Positions 35,901-43,945 of a DNA stretch of 48,212 bases are shown here, piece after piece. Both the position numbers and the translations under genes were made by a program. Each line of letters opens with the position of its first letter. The first letter of the stretch is position 1. The DNA lies in NCBI GenBank assembly GCA_964406465.1, contig CAYORT010000023.1:1-48212 (forward strand). The letters are read 5' to 3'. The stretch comes from JAHEZL01 sp964406465. GTDB lineage: Bacteria; Bacteroidota; Bacteroidia; Flavobacteriales_C; GCA-002722245. The notes under the pieces are model-generated. The model was not told the origin of the DNA. It did no database searches and saw nothing but the letters and a program-made list of their open reading frames with translations.

Positions 35901-36759
35901 AGGTTTCTTTCATGGCGTAACTCGATTTGTTTTCGATTACATAGTTGTAAAATGTCATGTTGTTCACCTCATCATCGGTGCTAAAAGCGAATGCTTGAGC
36001 CTTAATTTGTAAACCAATTGATTGTCCTTTAGTTTCGGTATGAATGTTACCCACATCATTGATTACCCACCAAATAGATTCGTCGCCATACAGCACATTA
36101 TTAGAGTTGCCTTGATTTCCAGCTAAATCGAAATTTGGGTAATCACCTTTAGCCGGATTGTAAATATTATCGCCATCGGCATCGTGAAAAGGCGCTAAAA
36201 AATAGTCTTGGTTGTAAGCTGTATTGCCATGTGCAGGCCAACTTAACATAGATTCGGGAATGGTGGGATTTAATCCAGCATTGAAATCGGCAACATAATT
36301 CTCAACTTCTTTTCTATTGATTTTATAGTGCTTATCATATTGCACACATGCCGACTTATCGGTACTAACAGTATTATTGCTAATGGGGCCTGGCCAAAAA
36401 TCATTACCGTTTTGGCGATAGGTCATTGCCGCAATTTTTAGGTTGTTATTTTGATCTAAACCACCTATCCATAATGCCCCAGAAAAAAGGGAACTTACTC
36501 CGCCGCCTTTGGGTATTTCGTATTCGGGCGATTTATTTAAATCCCACCACATGTCACCTCCACCTAAAATTCGTGCTCTTACATTGTTTAAACTTAAATC
36601 GATTTCACTTGTAGCAGGATCGCAATCGGCTGCTTTATAATCTCCCACATTGCTATTCGATTGTGTTGGCACAAAACCTACATTCTCACGCGCACTCACT
36701 GCCAATGATACTATCATCCAGCAGAGAATTAAGCTATATTTTATTTTCTTTAAGTCCAT
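32962..36759 (-). CDS. Large secreted protein (1265 aa) with conserved FlgD-like C-terminal domain
   Basis: A signal peptide (KYSLILCWMIVSLAVSA) is followed by a long extracellular region. It contains a recurring N-terminal pattern (VRARILGGGDMWWDL, GVSSLFSGALWIGGLD), calcium-type loops (DADGDNIYNPAKGDYP and DGIDNDRDGTTDE), a middle zone of Ig/FN3-like strands (KPYYYMAVAYGYNNY), and a C-terminal domain with VPNPYYGFS, LPDKCKIRIYTLNGTLVKTF and IASGMYIVHIEVDG, ending KWFGVMRETDLSTF. The C-terminal fold resembles FlgD/T9SS-type Ig domains but is longer and distinct from standard type A and B tails. Proteins of this kind occur in Bacteroidota between a TonB-dependent receptor and a PorV-like gene. 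Role unknown; surface exposure is inferred. Confidence 0.8.
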   Translation of the reverse strand: MDLKKIKYSLILCWMIVSLAVSARENVGFVPTQSNSNVGDYKAADCDPATSEIDLSLNNVRARILGGGDMWWDLNKSPEYEIPKGGGVSSLFSGALWIGGLDQNNNLKIAAMTYRQNGNDFWPGPISNNTVSTDKSACVQYDKHYKINRKEVENYVADFNAGLNPTIPESMLSWPAHGNTAYNQDYFLAPFHDADGDNIYNPAKGDYPNFDLAGNQGNSNNVLYGDESIWWVINDVGNIHTETKGQSIGLQIKAQAFAFSTDDEVNNMTFYNYVIENKSSYAMKETYFGQWVDPDLGGPRDDYIGCDVSRGLGYCYNADDNDAADQGSPGYGQSPPAVGVDFFQGPKADANDGIDNDRDGTTDEVGEQIIMSNFMYYRNDLTDMGNPTNATHYYNYLKNIWKDGSHLQYDGNGWPSSGGTNGFNSNFAFPDDTDPGYAGAWSQKGEGDIPSDLRFIISAGPFTLQSGQVNTVTVGAVWARAQQGASAWASVQALQIADDKAQALFDNNFKVLNGPDAPELTIKELENKLILTIENKPSSNNYLEKYKEKDPLIDPTGLKGYDTLYRFQGYQIFQLKDATVSASELTDATKARLVAQCDIDDNVSQLINYSQDENLGSLVPVEMVKGSDKGIVHSFVVTEDKFSTGNSTLVNHKPYYYMAVAYGYNNYKTFTYSDGSTYDGQKKPYKAGRRNVKVYEATPHNPTVQDGGTIMNANYGLQPKMTRISGKGYGGEFINLSEATINDILANGSASTLTYNNDGAPVNIKVVNPLNVPDGNFTFKILDTITPNDLTDAYWILVHQESNDTIFADQTIKVANEQIIAKWGLSVTALQMFGTSDSKSATNGYVGSSMTFGKDGSGIQWLSGVKDLDGSIFYQDWIKSGLGDNDLTPGTDKTAKLDPNQDYENVANGFISPFRLTSYDWNGPAWNWAPAINANKLFNIGSVDIVITKDKSKWTRCLVLETCDSSAISIGNAGKLDLRQSPSVDQNGNPDNSGTVGLGWFPGYAINVETGVRLNMAFGENSSQPQNNGADMKWNPNNIDINPAADTLFNTDAFFGGKHGIYVFQSSDNIAPHYDQGAYYHNLFTLGNPANKTKVIKDITWVYPYPLANPVLGYIPSDVYIKLRVAKPYAKDLSNKLPEFTFNTAELKTVINDNNTAKISLDRINIVPNPYYGFSSYEQKQLDRIVKIVNLPDKCKIRIYTLNGTLVKTFQKDDRSTTDVIWNLDNDAGVPIASGMYIVHIEVDGVGEKVLKWFGVMRETDLSTF

Positions 36760-36761
36760 AT

Positions 36762-39700
36762 TTAAAAGTTGTAAATCACACCCAATCGCAATGTGCGTGG
36801 CATGCTGTAGTTGTAAGGACTATTAATTACTATTGAATACAAATCGATAAAAGATTGTGGATTTACTTTAGCATTGATTTCTTGTTGAGAAACCGATGCT
36901 GTTAAGAACCCATCATCAGAGGCATTTCCTGTAAATCGGTACACATTAATGATATTTCTTGTGTTGAATAAGTTGTTAACTGTGAAGTAGATATTCATCA
37001 CTGTTTCTTTTTGTTTCTCATCTTCTTTACCGAACTTAAAAATGATGTCTTTGTCGATTCTCACATCCATTCTATAACTCCATGGCAATCGAGAACCATT
37101 TGGTTGGCCGCTTAAGGTGTGGCTCTGACTCTTTGTTAATGCTGCATCTTGCGTAATGTTTGATTGGCGAGAGAAAGGAGTGCCAGAACCAGTTCTAAAG
37201 ATGAAATTAACGCCGAAATCGGCAAGAATTTTTCTTCCCCAGCCCGGACCATTATAAGTCTTTCCTCTTCCATACCGGTAATCAACCTCAAAATTGATAT
37301 TGTGTCTTCTATCGTAGTCGAGCGGAATAACAGTGCGTAAATTAGGTGAACCCGAATTTAAAATATTGATGCTGCTTGTGGCATTGCTTCCGGTTCCTTC
37401 AGCAAATTGCAAAGTGTAGTTGGCAAGCATTCTAAGATTGTTTACACGGCGTTGCTCATAGGTAAACGACATTCCTTTCACTGTTCCAAAATCGATATTA
37501 CCAAAAGTTAAATAGTTAACCGGATAAGCGAACTGAACCGGCATCATTTGAATCATATCTTTTATCTCGCGATAAAAGGCAGATATGGTAACTGCCGAGA
37601 ATCGACTAATCTTTTGCGCAAAACCAAGCTCGTAATCGGTAGTTTTTTGCGGTTTTAATCCGGGATTATTTAAAATGGCTCCAACAGAATTTTCCATGAA
37701 CAGATAGTTGAGCGGATTGTTGCGAGAGAAATTGGCACCAGGTCGCTGAGAAAGCACATCGTAATGCGCAAAGAAAATGGCTTCTGATGAAATAGGGAAG
37801 GAGAACGAAATTCTTGGCATCAATACATATTGAGCTTCGTATTTTTTAAAAGAGCCATCAACGTTAAAGTTCGATGATTTTACATTTTCTTTAGGGTTAG
37901 AAAGGTAAGGCGTAATGCTTCCACTTTTGGTTGATGAAGCAATGACAGAAGGGTCGCTAACTTCACTACCAGTGCTGTTGTACCATTTGTCGTTTTCATC
38001 GCGAAAACCTACCGCCGTTTTGTTGATAGCGTCATTGTCATCTATATAAACTTTGTAATTGTCACCAATCGACGATGGGATGGCTATACCTTCAGCACGC
38101 GCTTCGGCAGCGGTTTTAATAGGGTAAAGCGAATACAAATCACGCGGAACCATTTGGTTTGCATCATATCTATCTAAACGCAATCCTACGTTGAAGATCA
38201 TATCTTTAAAAGTGAATTTATCTTGAATGTAACCAGCAATGTAAATTGGGGAAAAACCAGGTACATTTCTTCTCATCGCGTTGTTCGCATCGCTTTGATT
38301 GAAAAACTGTGTGAAAGTAGCTTTGGCATTAAGCGCATTGCCCAAATAATCGTAACCGTAATTTGAACCTAAAGCACCGTTGTTTCCGTTTTGCATAAGT
38401 TCTTCGGCGTTAAACATGTTGAGACTTAAATCGCTTGGTTTAAGGTTGTCGATGTCTACAAATTCGCTATTGCTTTTTCCCAAACTTTCGCGCAAATTTT
38501 CAAAGAATCCTTTCACCGTTTTACCACTAACAGCATCTTTGGTAGGAACATAAAGTAAATTATAGTCGGTGGTGTCTCCGTGTAAAATCGGATTGCTTTT
38601 ATCTAGTTCTGTATTTTTGGCATTACCCAATTGACGCGCTAGGGTCCATAGGTTCATTGGTGAAATAGAGTAGGAACGCTCGAAACGCTGCTCGTATTCG
38701 AATCCTGCATTGAACTCATGATTTTTAATGTCGGCGAAAATTGCTCCAACAAACCTCAATTGGTTTTGCTGACTTTTACCATAGCCATTCGATTGGCGAC
38801 CCGTGCTGTAAAGTATGTCATACACGTGCTGTGGTCGGTCTCCATTTAGCAAGCCTCCTCCTTTTTGAACCTGATCATAATTCTCATAGTTGCCGGTAAC
38901 ATAGCCATTGTAAATTTCATAGTATTGTTGGGTGTAACGTGATGCTGTTGCGTTGTTGCCTATACTCAAAAGAGTGAATTCTTTATCTTGCCATCCTTGC
39001 ATATAATAGCCGGGTCCATTTACCCCGTTGGAATCGAAGGCATAGTTTTTTGCTTTAATTGTTTGAAACTGTCCGATATACCCATAGTCAAATAAATTTT
39101 TACCATGCGTATCGTCCATGCTCGAAGAGTTGTTGCTATTGTAGTCGGCTTGTAAAGTATAGTAAGCATTTTTAATCGTTGGGACCTTCTCACCATTTTT
39201 TAAATCAGAATTTTGAACGCCAATTTTTTGCACCATTCGCGCATAAGTGCGCCAGTTGTAAGCAACATAATAAGGGTTGTTTTCGCTGTTTAATATTGCA
39301 TATTGGTAAACATAATTGTGGCCATTGGAATAGGTTAAATTTCCGCCAACATAGAAAGATAATTTCTTATTGGCTTTAAACTCTAATTGAGCATTTAGCA
39401 TTAAATCTTTTGAGGAAGCATTCTGACGTGTTTTAATATATTCTAATGAATCTTTGGTTAAGAATTCGGCACTTCTAATGGTACCAATGCCTGTTTGAGA
39501 AACTTGCAATGGATTTTGCTGCAAACGAGCTAAAACATCATCTTTTACCTTCCATGCACCAACAGCAGAAGGAAGTGGGTCTTTGGTGTAGTTTAATTGT
39601 CCGATTAACGAGTACCCTAAAAAAGAACTTTTATTGGGCTTGTAGTAAAGTGGCCCCATGAAATAAAATTCCATGTTGTTGTAGCCATAACTATCTAAGA

Positions 39701-40418
39701 ATTGCGAACTTTCTAAATTGATTCCTTGTTGGTGTTTTGTTGTAGCATTACGCGTGGTCACCGAAACTACTCCTCCCGTTGCATCACCATATCTTGCAGG
39801 CATTCCACCAGTAATTACAGTTACTTGCTCTAAACTAAGTTTGGGCAGAGCGGTATTGTCGCCCAGCTTAACTCCATCTACATAATAAAGTGTTCCATCG
39901 CTTCTAGCACCTCTCACATTTAGCTCGCCACCTCCATCATCGGCGCTATAAACACCAGCTGTTGTGGAGGCTACAGCCGACACAGAACTTAATGGTGATT
40001 TGATGATGTCTTCAAATGTTTTTGTGCTTCCCGATTTGAAGTCGGGGTCGATAAGTGGAACCTGATACTTCTTTACATTAATTTTAATAACTGAGGTAAC
40101 AGTATTGTTAATGAGTTTGAAATCTAAAAAGGTTATCTTTTCAATGTTGATTTGCACTCCTTCTACCTTCTCTGAGGCATAACCAACATAACTTACAAGT
40201 ACATCGTACTTGCCCGGATTTAATGCTTTAAATATATACGATCCACTTCCATCGGTTTGGGTTCCCGCAACTTCAATTCCTTCTTTTTGAATAAGTACGG
40301 TGGCATATTGAAGAATTGCTCCACTGGTGTCTTTAACTATCCCCCTAAGCGTTCCTGTTTGGGCAAAAGCAGTGGTAGAAATGAGTAAGAATAAGAGTAT
40401 TTGTAATCTTCTTAGCAT
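36762..40418 (-). CDS. TonB-dependent receptor with carboxypeptidase-regulatory-like N-terminal domain
   Basis: The 1218-residue outer-membrane protein has a signal peptide (RLQILLFLLISTTAFAQ), then a carboxypeptidase-regulatory-like beta domain (LRGIVKDTSGAILQYATVLI, LNPGKYDVLVSYVGYASEK) at about residues 22-105. The plug domain follows (ELNVRGARSDGTLYYVDGVK, VITGGMPARYGDATGGVVSV). The rest is a 22-strand-type barrel ending YSMPRTLRLGVIYNF with terminal Phe. The SusC-type plug and large barrel suggest uptake of a polymer or complex ligand, but no SusD gene is adjacent, so it is not a classic Sus pair. The next gene starts two bases after the stop. A good promoter match lies directly upstream (40426-40456). 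Confidence 0.93.
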   Translation of the reverse strand: MLRRLQILLFLLISTTAFAQTGTLRGIVKDTSGAILQYATVLIQKEGIEVAGTQTDGSGSYIFKALNPGKYDVLVSYVGYASEKVEGVQINIEKITFLDFKLINNTVTSVIKINVKKYQVPLIDPDFKSGSTKTFEDIIKSPLSSVSAVASTTAGVYSADDGGGELNVRGARSDGTLYYVDGVKLGDNTALPKLSLEQVTVITGGMPARYGDATGGVVSVTTRNATTKHQQGINLESSQFLDSYGYNNMEFYFMGPLYYKPNKSSFLGYSLIGQLNYTKDPLPSAVGAWKVKDDVLARLQQNPLQVSQTGIGTIRSAEFLTKDSLEYIKTRQNASSKDLMLNAQLEFKANKKLSFYVGGNLTYSNGHNYVYQYAILNSENNPYYVAYNWRTYARMVQKIGVQNSDLKNGEKVPTIKNAYYTLQADYNSNNSSSMDDTHGKNLFDYGYIGQFQTIKAKNYAFDSNGVNGPGYYMQGWQDKEFTLLSIGNNATASRYTQQYYEIYNGYVTGNYENYDQVQKGGGLLNGDRPQHVYDILYSTGRQSNGYGKSQQNQLRFVGAIFADIKNHEFNAGFEYEQRFERSYSISPMNLWTLARQLGNAKNTELDKSNPILHGDTTDYNLLYVPTKDAVSGKTVKGFFENLRESLGKSNSEFVDIDNLKPSDLSLNMFNAEELMQNGNNGALGSNYGYDYLGNALNAKATFTQFFNQSDANNAMRRNVPGFSPIYIAGYIQDKFTFKDMIFNVGLRLDRYDANQMVPRDLYSLYPIKTAAEARAEGIAIPSSIGDNYKVYIDDNDAINKTAVGFRDENDKWYNSTGSEVSDPSVIASSTKSGSITPYLSNPKENVKSSNFNVDGSFKKYEAQYVLMPRISFSFPISSEAIFFAHYDVLSQRPGANFSRNNPLNYLFMENSVGAILNNPGLKPQKTTDYELGFAQKISRFSAVTISAFYREIKDMIQMMPVQFAYPVNYLTFGNIDFGTVKGMSFTYEQRRVNNLRMLANYTLQFAEGTGSNATSSINILNSGSPNLRTVIPLDYDRRHNINFEVDYRYGRGKTYNGPGWGRKILADFGVNFIFRTGSGTPFSRQSNITQDAALTKSQSHTLSGQPNGSRLPWSYRMDVRIDKDIIFKFGKEDEKQKETVMNIYFTVNNLFNTRNIINVYRFTGNASDDGFLTASVSQQEINAKVNPQSFIDLYSIVINSPYNYSMPRTLRLGVIYNF

Positions 40419-40425
40419 GTATAAC

Positions 40426-40456
40426 CAAACTTAAACTTTTATAAAGAATTTTCAAA
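40426..40456 (-). promoter_or_regulatory. Candidate promoter of the TonB receptor operon (TTTG-N19-TAAGTTTG)
   Basis: On the minus strand, TTTG (40453-40456) and TAAGTTTG (40426-40433) are separated by exactly 19 bases, matching the Bacteroidota consensus TTTG-N19-TAnnTTTG. Only seven bases separate the -7 box from the ATG, so the transcript would have an extremely short leader or none. Confidence 0.6.
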
Positions 40457-40546
40457 AACAACTTTGTAGCGAATTTTGGCACGAAAATAGAAATGGAAAT
40501 TGTACCTCCTTTTATCCCTCTTTATAAGTAAGTTCAAATCCCTTGA

Positions 40547-40575
40547 AAAAAAGTCCTGTCCCCCAGGACTTTTTT
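40547..40575 (-). terminator. Terminator after the aminotransferase gene
   Basis: A 12-bp stem AAAAAAGTCCTG / CAGGACTTTTTT with loop TCCCC, three bases past the aminotransferase stop. It separates that gene from the TonB receptor operon on the same strand. The 90 bases between it and the TonB promoter box show nothing else I recognise. Confidence 0.9.
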
Positions 40576-40578
40576 CAT

Positions 40579-41778
40579 TTATTTAATTCTGCCCGGATAT
40601 TGTTCTAGCGCTATTTTCAAGCACTCCATAGCTTTTTTCAATTTCTCTAATTTTAGAACATAGGCAATTCTAATTTCTTGTTCACCCATTCCTTTTGTAG
40701 AATAGAATCCATTTCCAGGGGCAAACATCACTGTTTCACCATTGTGCTGAAATTCTTTAAGCAACCAAATACAGAAGTTTTCTGCGCTATCTACTGGCAA
40801 TTTAGCCATGATGTAAAATGCACCCGAAGGTTTAGAAAAAACCACGCCCTCCATCTTCGCAAGTGCGTCAGATACTAAATCTCTTCTTTGAATATATTCT
40901 TTCTTTACTTCGTCGAAATAGGATTGAGGGGTGTCAACAGCGGCTTCACCGGCAATTTGCCCATAAGTAGGCGGACTCAATCGTGCTTGCGCAAATTTTA
41001 AAGCCGTTTCAATCACCGATTTGTTGCGCGAAATCAATGTGCCTATTCTAGAGCCACACATGCTGTAGCGCTTTGAAATAGAGTCGATTAAAATTACATT
41101 TTCTTCGATTCCCTCAAGCTGCATTACCGATAATGGTGTTTTTTGATCGTAACAAAACTCTCTATAAACTTCATCAGCAAATAAAAACAAATTGTGTTTT
41201 TTCACCATTTCTTTAATTTGCTCAAGCTCCTTGATAGAATAAATTTTTCCGGTTGGATTGCCCGGATTACAAATCATGATAGCCTTAGTCTTTTCGGTAA
41301 TATAATTCTCGAAAGTAGAAATAGGAGGTAAGGCAAATCCGTTCTCAATGCTAGTAGGTATCGTCTTGATTGAAGCACTTGCTGCTTTAGCAAAACTGAT
41401 ATAATTGGCATAAAATGGTTCGGGAACCAATACTTCATCACCTGGATTCAAACACACCAAAAAACCAATCAATATGGCTTCCGATCCGCCAGTTGTTATA
41501 ATGATGTCTTCCGTGCCCAGATTGATACTGAACTTGCTATAATATTCAACCAATTTCGTACGGAAACTTTTATTTCCTGCCGAATGACTGTACTCGATAA
41601 CTTTAATGTTGGCTTTTTTCACTGCCTGTAAGGCTATTTCAGGGGTAGGAATATCGGGCTGACCAATATTTAAATAGTGCACATGCACTCCTCTTCTTTG
41701 CGCTGCCTCTGCATAAGGAACCAGCTTTCTGATAGGTGATTGTGTAATCTCTTTTCCTCTTTCTGAAATTTTTACCAT
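40579..41778 (-). CDS. Pyridoxal-phosphate-dependent aminotransferase (class I/II, aspartate-type)
   Basis: A 399-residue cytoplasmic fold-type I aminotransferase. Motifs: NIGQPDIPTPE near the start, TTGGSEA for phosphate-group contact, NPGNPTGKIYS (residues 171 on), ADEVYREFCYD (Asp202) and the Schiff-base lysine Lys236 in DSISKRYSMCGSRIG; the C-terminal Arg for the carboxylate lies in QEIRIAYVL. The group includes aspartate, aromatic and alanine aminotransferases, and sequence alone does not settle the amino donor. It appears to be a single-gene transcript: a terminator follows, and a TATATTTG box at 41798-41805 may be its -7 element. Confidence 0.93.
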   Translation of the reverse strand: MVKISERGKEITQSPIRKLVPYAEAAQRRGVHVHYLNIGQPDIPTPEIALQAVKKANIKVIEYSHSAGNKSFRTKLVEYYSKFSINLGTEDIIITTGGSEAILIGFLVCLNPGDEVLVPEPFYANYISFAKAASASIKTIPTSIENGFALPPISTFENYITEKTKAIMICNPGNPTGKIYSIKELEQIKEMVKKHNLFLFADEVYREFCYDQKTPLSVMQLEGIEENVILIDSISKRYSMCGSRIGTLISRNKSVIETALKFAQARLSPPTYGQIAGEAAVDTPQSYFDEVKKEYIQRRDLVSDALAKMEGVVFSKPSGAFYIMAKLPVDSAENFCIWLLKEFQHNGETVMFAPGNGFYSTKGMGEQEIRIAYVLKLEKLKKAMECLKIALEQYPGRIK

Positions 41779-41810
41779 GAAAAGTTTTTATGAACGACAA
41801 ATATAAATTA

Positions 41811-41835
41811 AAAATCCCTCGCTGGGAGGGATTTT
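41811..41835 (-). terminator. Terminator after DUF1573 paralogue 1 (41889)
   Basis: AAAATCCCTC / GAGGGATTTT stem of 10 bp with a five-base loop GCTGG. It lies between the 41889 DUF1573 gene and the aminotransferase on the same strand. Its stem shares the core ATCCCTC with the terminator at 42363-42392. Confidence 0.87.
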
Positions 41836-41888
41836 AAATATACTTTTTAAAAAGCAGAATATTAGCGCTTGGGCGTTAGTAGCTTATC

Positions 41889-42290
41889 TTACTTTTTTGG
41901 CACCACCGTGCCTCTAATTGTGATGATGATATTGCTGCCGTTACTCGCATTGGAGCGAATGGTAACAGTTTTAGTGAATGAACCCAAATGTTCAGTGTCG
42001 TAAGATATTTCAAGTTCTTTTGTTTCTCCGGGTTTGATGGCCACTCCTTGCGGACAAGCTGGCGTTGTGCAGCCACAAGATCCCAAGCAGGTGTCTATCA
42101 CTAAATTGGCTTCTCCTGTATTGGTGAATTTCACTCTCCTAATTCTATCCGAACCTTGCTCGATGGTATCGTAGTTAACCTCTGTTTTTTCTAAGGTTAA
42201 AATTGGTTCTTTTGAAATTTTACCTTCTTGAGCATTGATATTCATTGCTGTTCCAGCAAGCAAAAATATTCCTAAAATTAGTTTTTTCAT
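41889..42290 (-). CDS. DUF1573 exported Ig-like protein, paralogue 1 (four-Cys type)
   Basis: 133 residues: signal peptide (LILGIFLLAGTAMNINAQ), then one Ig-like/ASH-type DUF1573 domain with VNYDTIEQGSDRIRRVKFTN, DTCLGSCGCTTPACPQG and LGSFTKTVTIRSNASNG. The Cys pattern C-x3-C-x-C-x4-C is shared with the paralogue at 42442-42888. The domain is probably periplasmic or surface-bound; function unknown. It is the last of four adjacent paralogues and has its own terminator, so it may be expressed separately. Confidence 0.9.
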   Translation of the reverse strand: MKKLILGIFLLAGTAMNINAQEGKISKEPILTLEKTEVNYDTIEQGSDRIRRVKFTNTGEANLVIDTCLGSCGCTTPACPQGVAIKPGETKELEISYDTEHLGSFTKTVTIRSNASNGSNIIITIRGTVVPKK

Positions 42291-42362
42291 ATACTTTTCT
42301 TTTAAAGGTAATCTATTTGCAAGTATTTGATTGTTAATGTGTTGTTAAGTTTTTAAAAATAA

Positions 42363-42392
42363 AAATCCCTCCGATTTTCATCGGAGGGATTT
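42363..42392 (-). terminator. Terminator after DUF1573 paralogue 2 (42442)
   Basis: A perfect 13-bp stem AAATCCCTCCGAT / ATCGGAGGGATTT with loop TTTC, between paralogues 1 and 2 on the same strand. It indicates separate transcripts for them. Confidence 0.92.
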
Positions 42393-42441
42393 GTATGTGT
42401 AAGTGTAAGTTTAAACTGGAAAAATGAAGCGAGAAAGATTT

Positions 42442-42888
42442 TTATTTAGCAGTTGGACCAACATTGTTTTCTGGTAAACCACTTGGAGCTGGCTCAACCA
42501 CACCTTTAATGGTGATTACAATTGTACCATTTCCTGCATTTGATTTTACGGTTACCGTTTTAGTGAAAGCACCTAAACGATCTGTTGCATATCTTACTTG
42601 AATTTCACCTTTCTCTCCTGGCATGATTGGTTCGCTAGGACAAGTAGGAACTGTGCATCCGCAAGAACCATCGCATTGAGCGATAATTAATGGAGATTTT
42701 CCTGTGTTGGTGAATTTAATTGTTCTAAAAGGATCTGAGTTTTGTTTGATGGTACCATAATCTAATACAGTAGTTTCAAAAGTAATAATAGCTGCGTTTG
42801 GATCTGGAGCTACTGTTTGAGTGGTTTGTGCAAAGTGAGTGAAAGTTGCTCCTAAAATTACGATTAGAGATAAAATTAACTTTTTCAT
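42442..42888 (-). CDS. DUF1573 exported Ig-like protein, paralogue 2 (four-Cys type)
   Basis: I start at the ATG at 42888 (148 residues, MKKLILSLIVILGATF), since 21 codons of open frame further up precede a complete signal peptide. The DUF1573 domain has LDYGTIKQNSDPFRTIKFTN, AQCDGSCGCTVPTCPSEP and LGAFTKTVTVKSNAGNG, the same C-x3-C-x-C-x4-C pattern as paralogue 1 and overall the closest match to it. A short Pro/Gly tail ends the protein. Role unknown. A 102-base spacer separates it from paralogue 3 and a terminator follows it. Confidence 0.9.
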   Translation of the reverse strand: MKKLILSLIVILGATFTHFAQTTQTVAPDPNAAIITFETTVLDYGTIKQNSDPFRTIKFTNTGKSPLIIAQCDGSCGCTVPTCPSEPIMPGEKGEIQVRYATDRLGAFTKTVTVKSNAGNGTIVITIKGVVEPAPSGLPENNVGPTAK

Positions 42889-42990
42889 TTTTTTTGATTT
42901 TATAAGGTTCGTTGTTTTTAGAGTTTCAAACCTTGTACCAAGATAGCACACTAAAAGAAGAAATGCTGTTAACGACTTGTTAACGTTCTG

Positions 42991-43377
42991 TTATTGAGTC
43001 ACAGTGCCGCTTACATGAAGTTGTAAGATGCCGTCGCGGTGGTTGGAATAGATATAAATCGTTTTTGAAAAGTGCCCCACTATATCTGTGTTGTATTTAA
43101 TAGTAATCTCTCCACTCTTACCCGGTTGAATAGCATATTTTGGCCATTCTACAGCGGTACAGGTGCATTCTCCCTCACATTTAGTAATGATTAGAGGCGA
43201 TGTTCCTTTATTGGTAAAGCTAAGCTTTTTTGTGCCATCGCTTCCTTTGGCTAGAGAACCAAAATCAATGTTTGAACTTCCGAACTCGATGATGGGCGCA
43301 TGATTTTCACCTTCATAAAATGAAGTTAAGCCAACTAAAGAAATCAATATGAATACTATTGAAAGGCGAAAGGTCAT
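42991..43377 (-). CDS. DUF1573 exported Ig-like protein, paralogue 3 (three-Cys type)
   Basis: 128 residues: signal-like N-terminus (LSIVFILISLVGLTSF), then a single DUF1573 domain with IDFGSLAKGSDGTKKLSFTN, TKCEGECTCTAVEWPKYAI and VGHFSKTIYIYSNHRDG. It keeps C-x3-C-x-C but lacks the fourth Cys of paralogues 1 and 2. The start lies two bases after the stop of paralogue 4, so 4 and 3 form an operon. No Gln cleavage site as clear as in the other three is visible. Function unknown. Confidence 0.88.
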   Translation of the reverse strand: MTFRLSIVFILISLVGLTSFYEGENHAPIIEFGSSNIDFGSLAKGSDGTKKLSFTNKGTSPLIITKCEGECTCTAVEWPKYAIQPGKSGEITIKYNTDIVGHFSKTIYIYSNHRDGILQLHVSGTVTQ

Positions 43378-43379
43378 TG

Positions 43380-43829
43380 TTACTTCTGGGTACTTTTCTT
43401 TTTCACTGGGGCCGGTCTCACTATTCCTTTAACACTTAAAATTACATTTTTTTTCGAATTGCTATAAATCGTCACCGTTTTGTTGAAAGTACCCACTAAA
43501 TCTGTGTTGTATTTCAATTGAATTTGCCCGCTTCCACCAGGTGGAATAGGCTCGGTAGAAGAAAAAGCAACCAAACAAGTGCAGGTACTTTCGCAATGCG
43601 ATATAATTAATGGCGTTTTCCCTACATTGGTAAATGTTACTATTCTAATAGGATCAGAACCCTGTACAATAGAACCATAACTTACTACAGTGTTGGTTAT
43701 TTTTATGATGGGTGCTGTGCTGGTATCTACAAGTGCCTTAACAGTATCTTTTTTAACCGCAGTTGCAGTTTTTTGTGCCGAAAGTGTAGCACTAAAAAGT
43801 AAAAAGGATAGTATAGTTAAAAGTCTCAT
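43380..43829 (-). CDS. DUF1573 exported Ig-like protein, paralogue 4 (three-Cys type)
   Basis: I use the ATG at 43829 (149 residues, MRLLTILSFLLFSATLSAQ); a start six codons earlier would put charged and polar residues ahead of the signal. The DUF1573 domain has VSYGSIVQGSDPIRIVTFTN, SHCESTCTCLVAF and LVGTFNKTVTIYSNSKKN, then a basic tail (PVKKKSTQK). It has three Cys as in paralogue 3. It heads the 4-3 pair and is divergent from valS across a 116-base region that must hold both promoters. Confidence 0.9.
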   Translation of the reverse strand: MRLLTILSFLLFSATLSAQKTATAVKKDTVKALVDTSTAPIIKITNTVVSYGSIVQGSDPIRIVTFTNVGKTPLIISHCESTCTCLVAFSSTEPIPPGGSGQIQLKYNTDLVGTFNKTVTIYSNSKKNVILSVKGIVRPAPVKKKSTQK

Positions 43830-43918
43830 TACCGAAATTTGATGCAAGCTAATAAACTCTTATTAAAAATGCTAGTCAATTCTTCAACTTTAAAACCAAA
43901 AACTTAAAACTCTTTCAC

Positions 43919-43926
43919 TATTTTTG
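43919..43926 (+). promoter_or_regulatory. Candidate -7 promoter box of valS
   Basis: TATTTTTG matches TAnnTTTG and ends 19 bases before the valS ATG. No TTTG lies at the expected -33 distance, so support is limited to the -7 match and the position in a divergent intergenic region. Confidence 0.4.
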
Positions 43927-43945
43927 CCCTTCAATTTTTTTGAGC

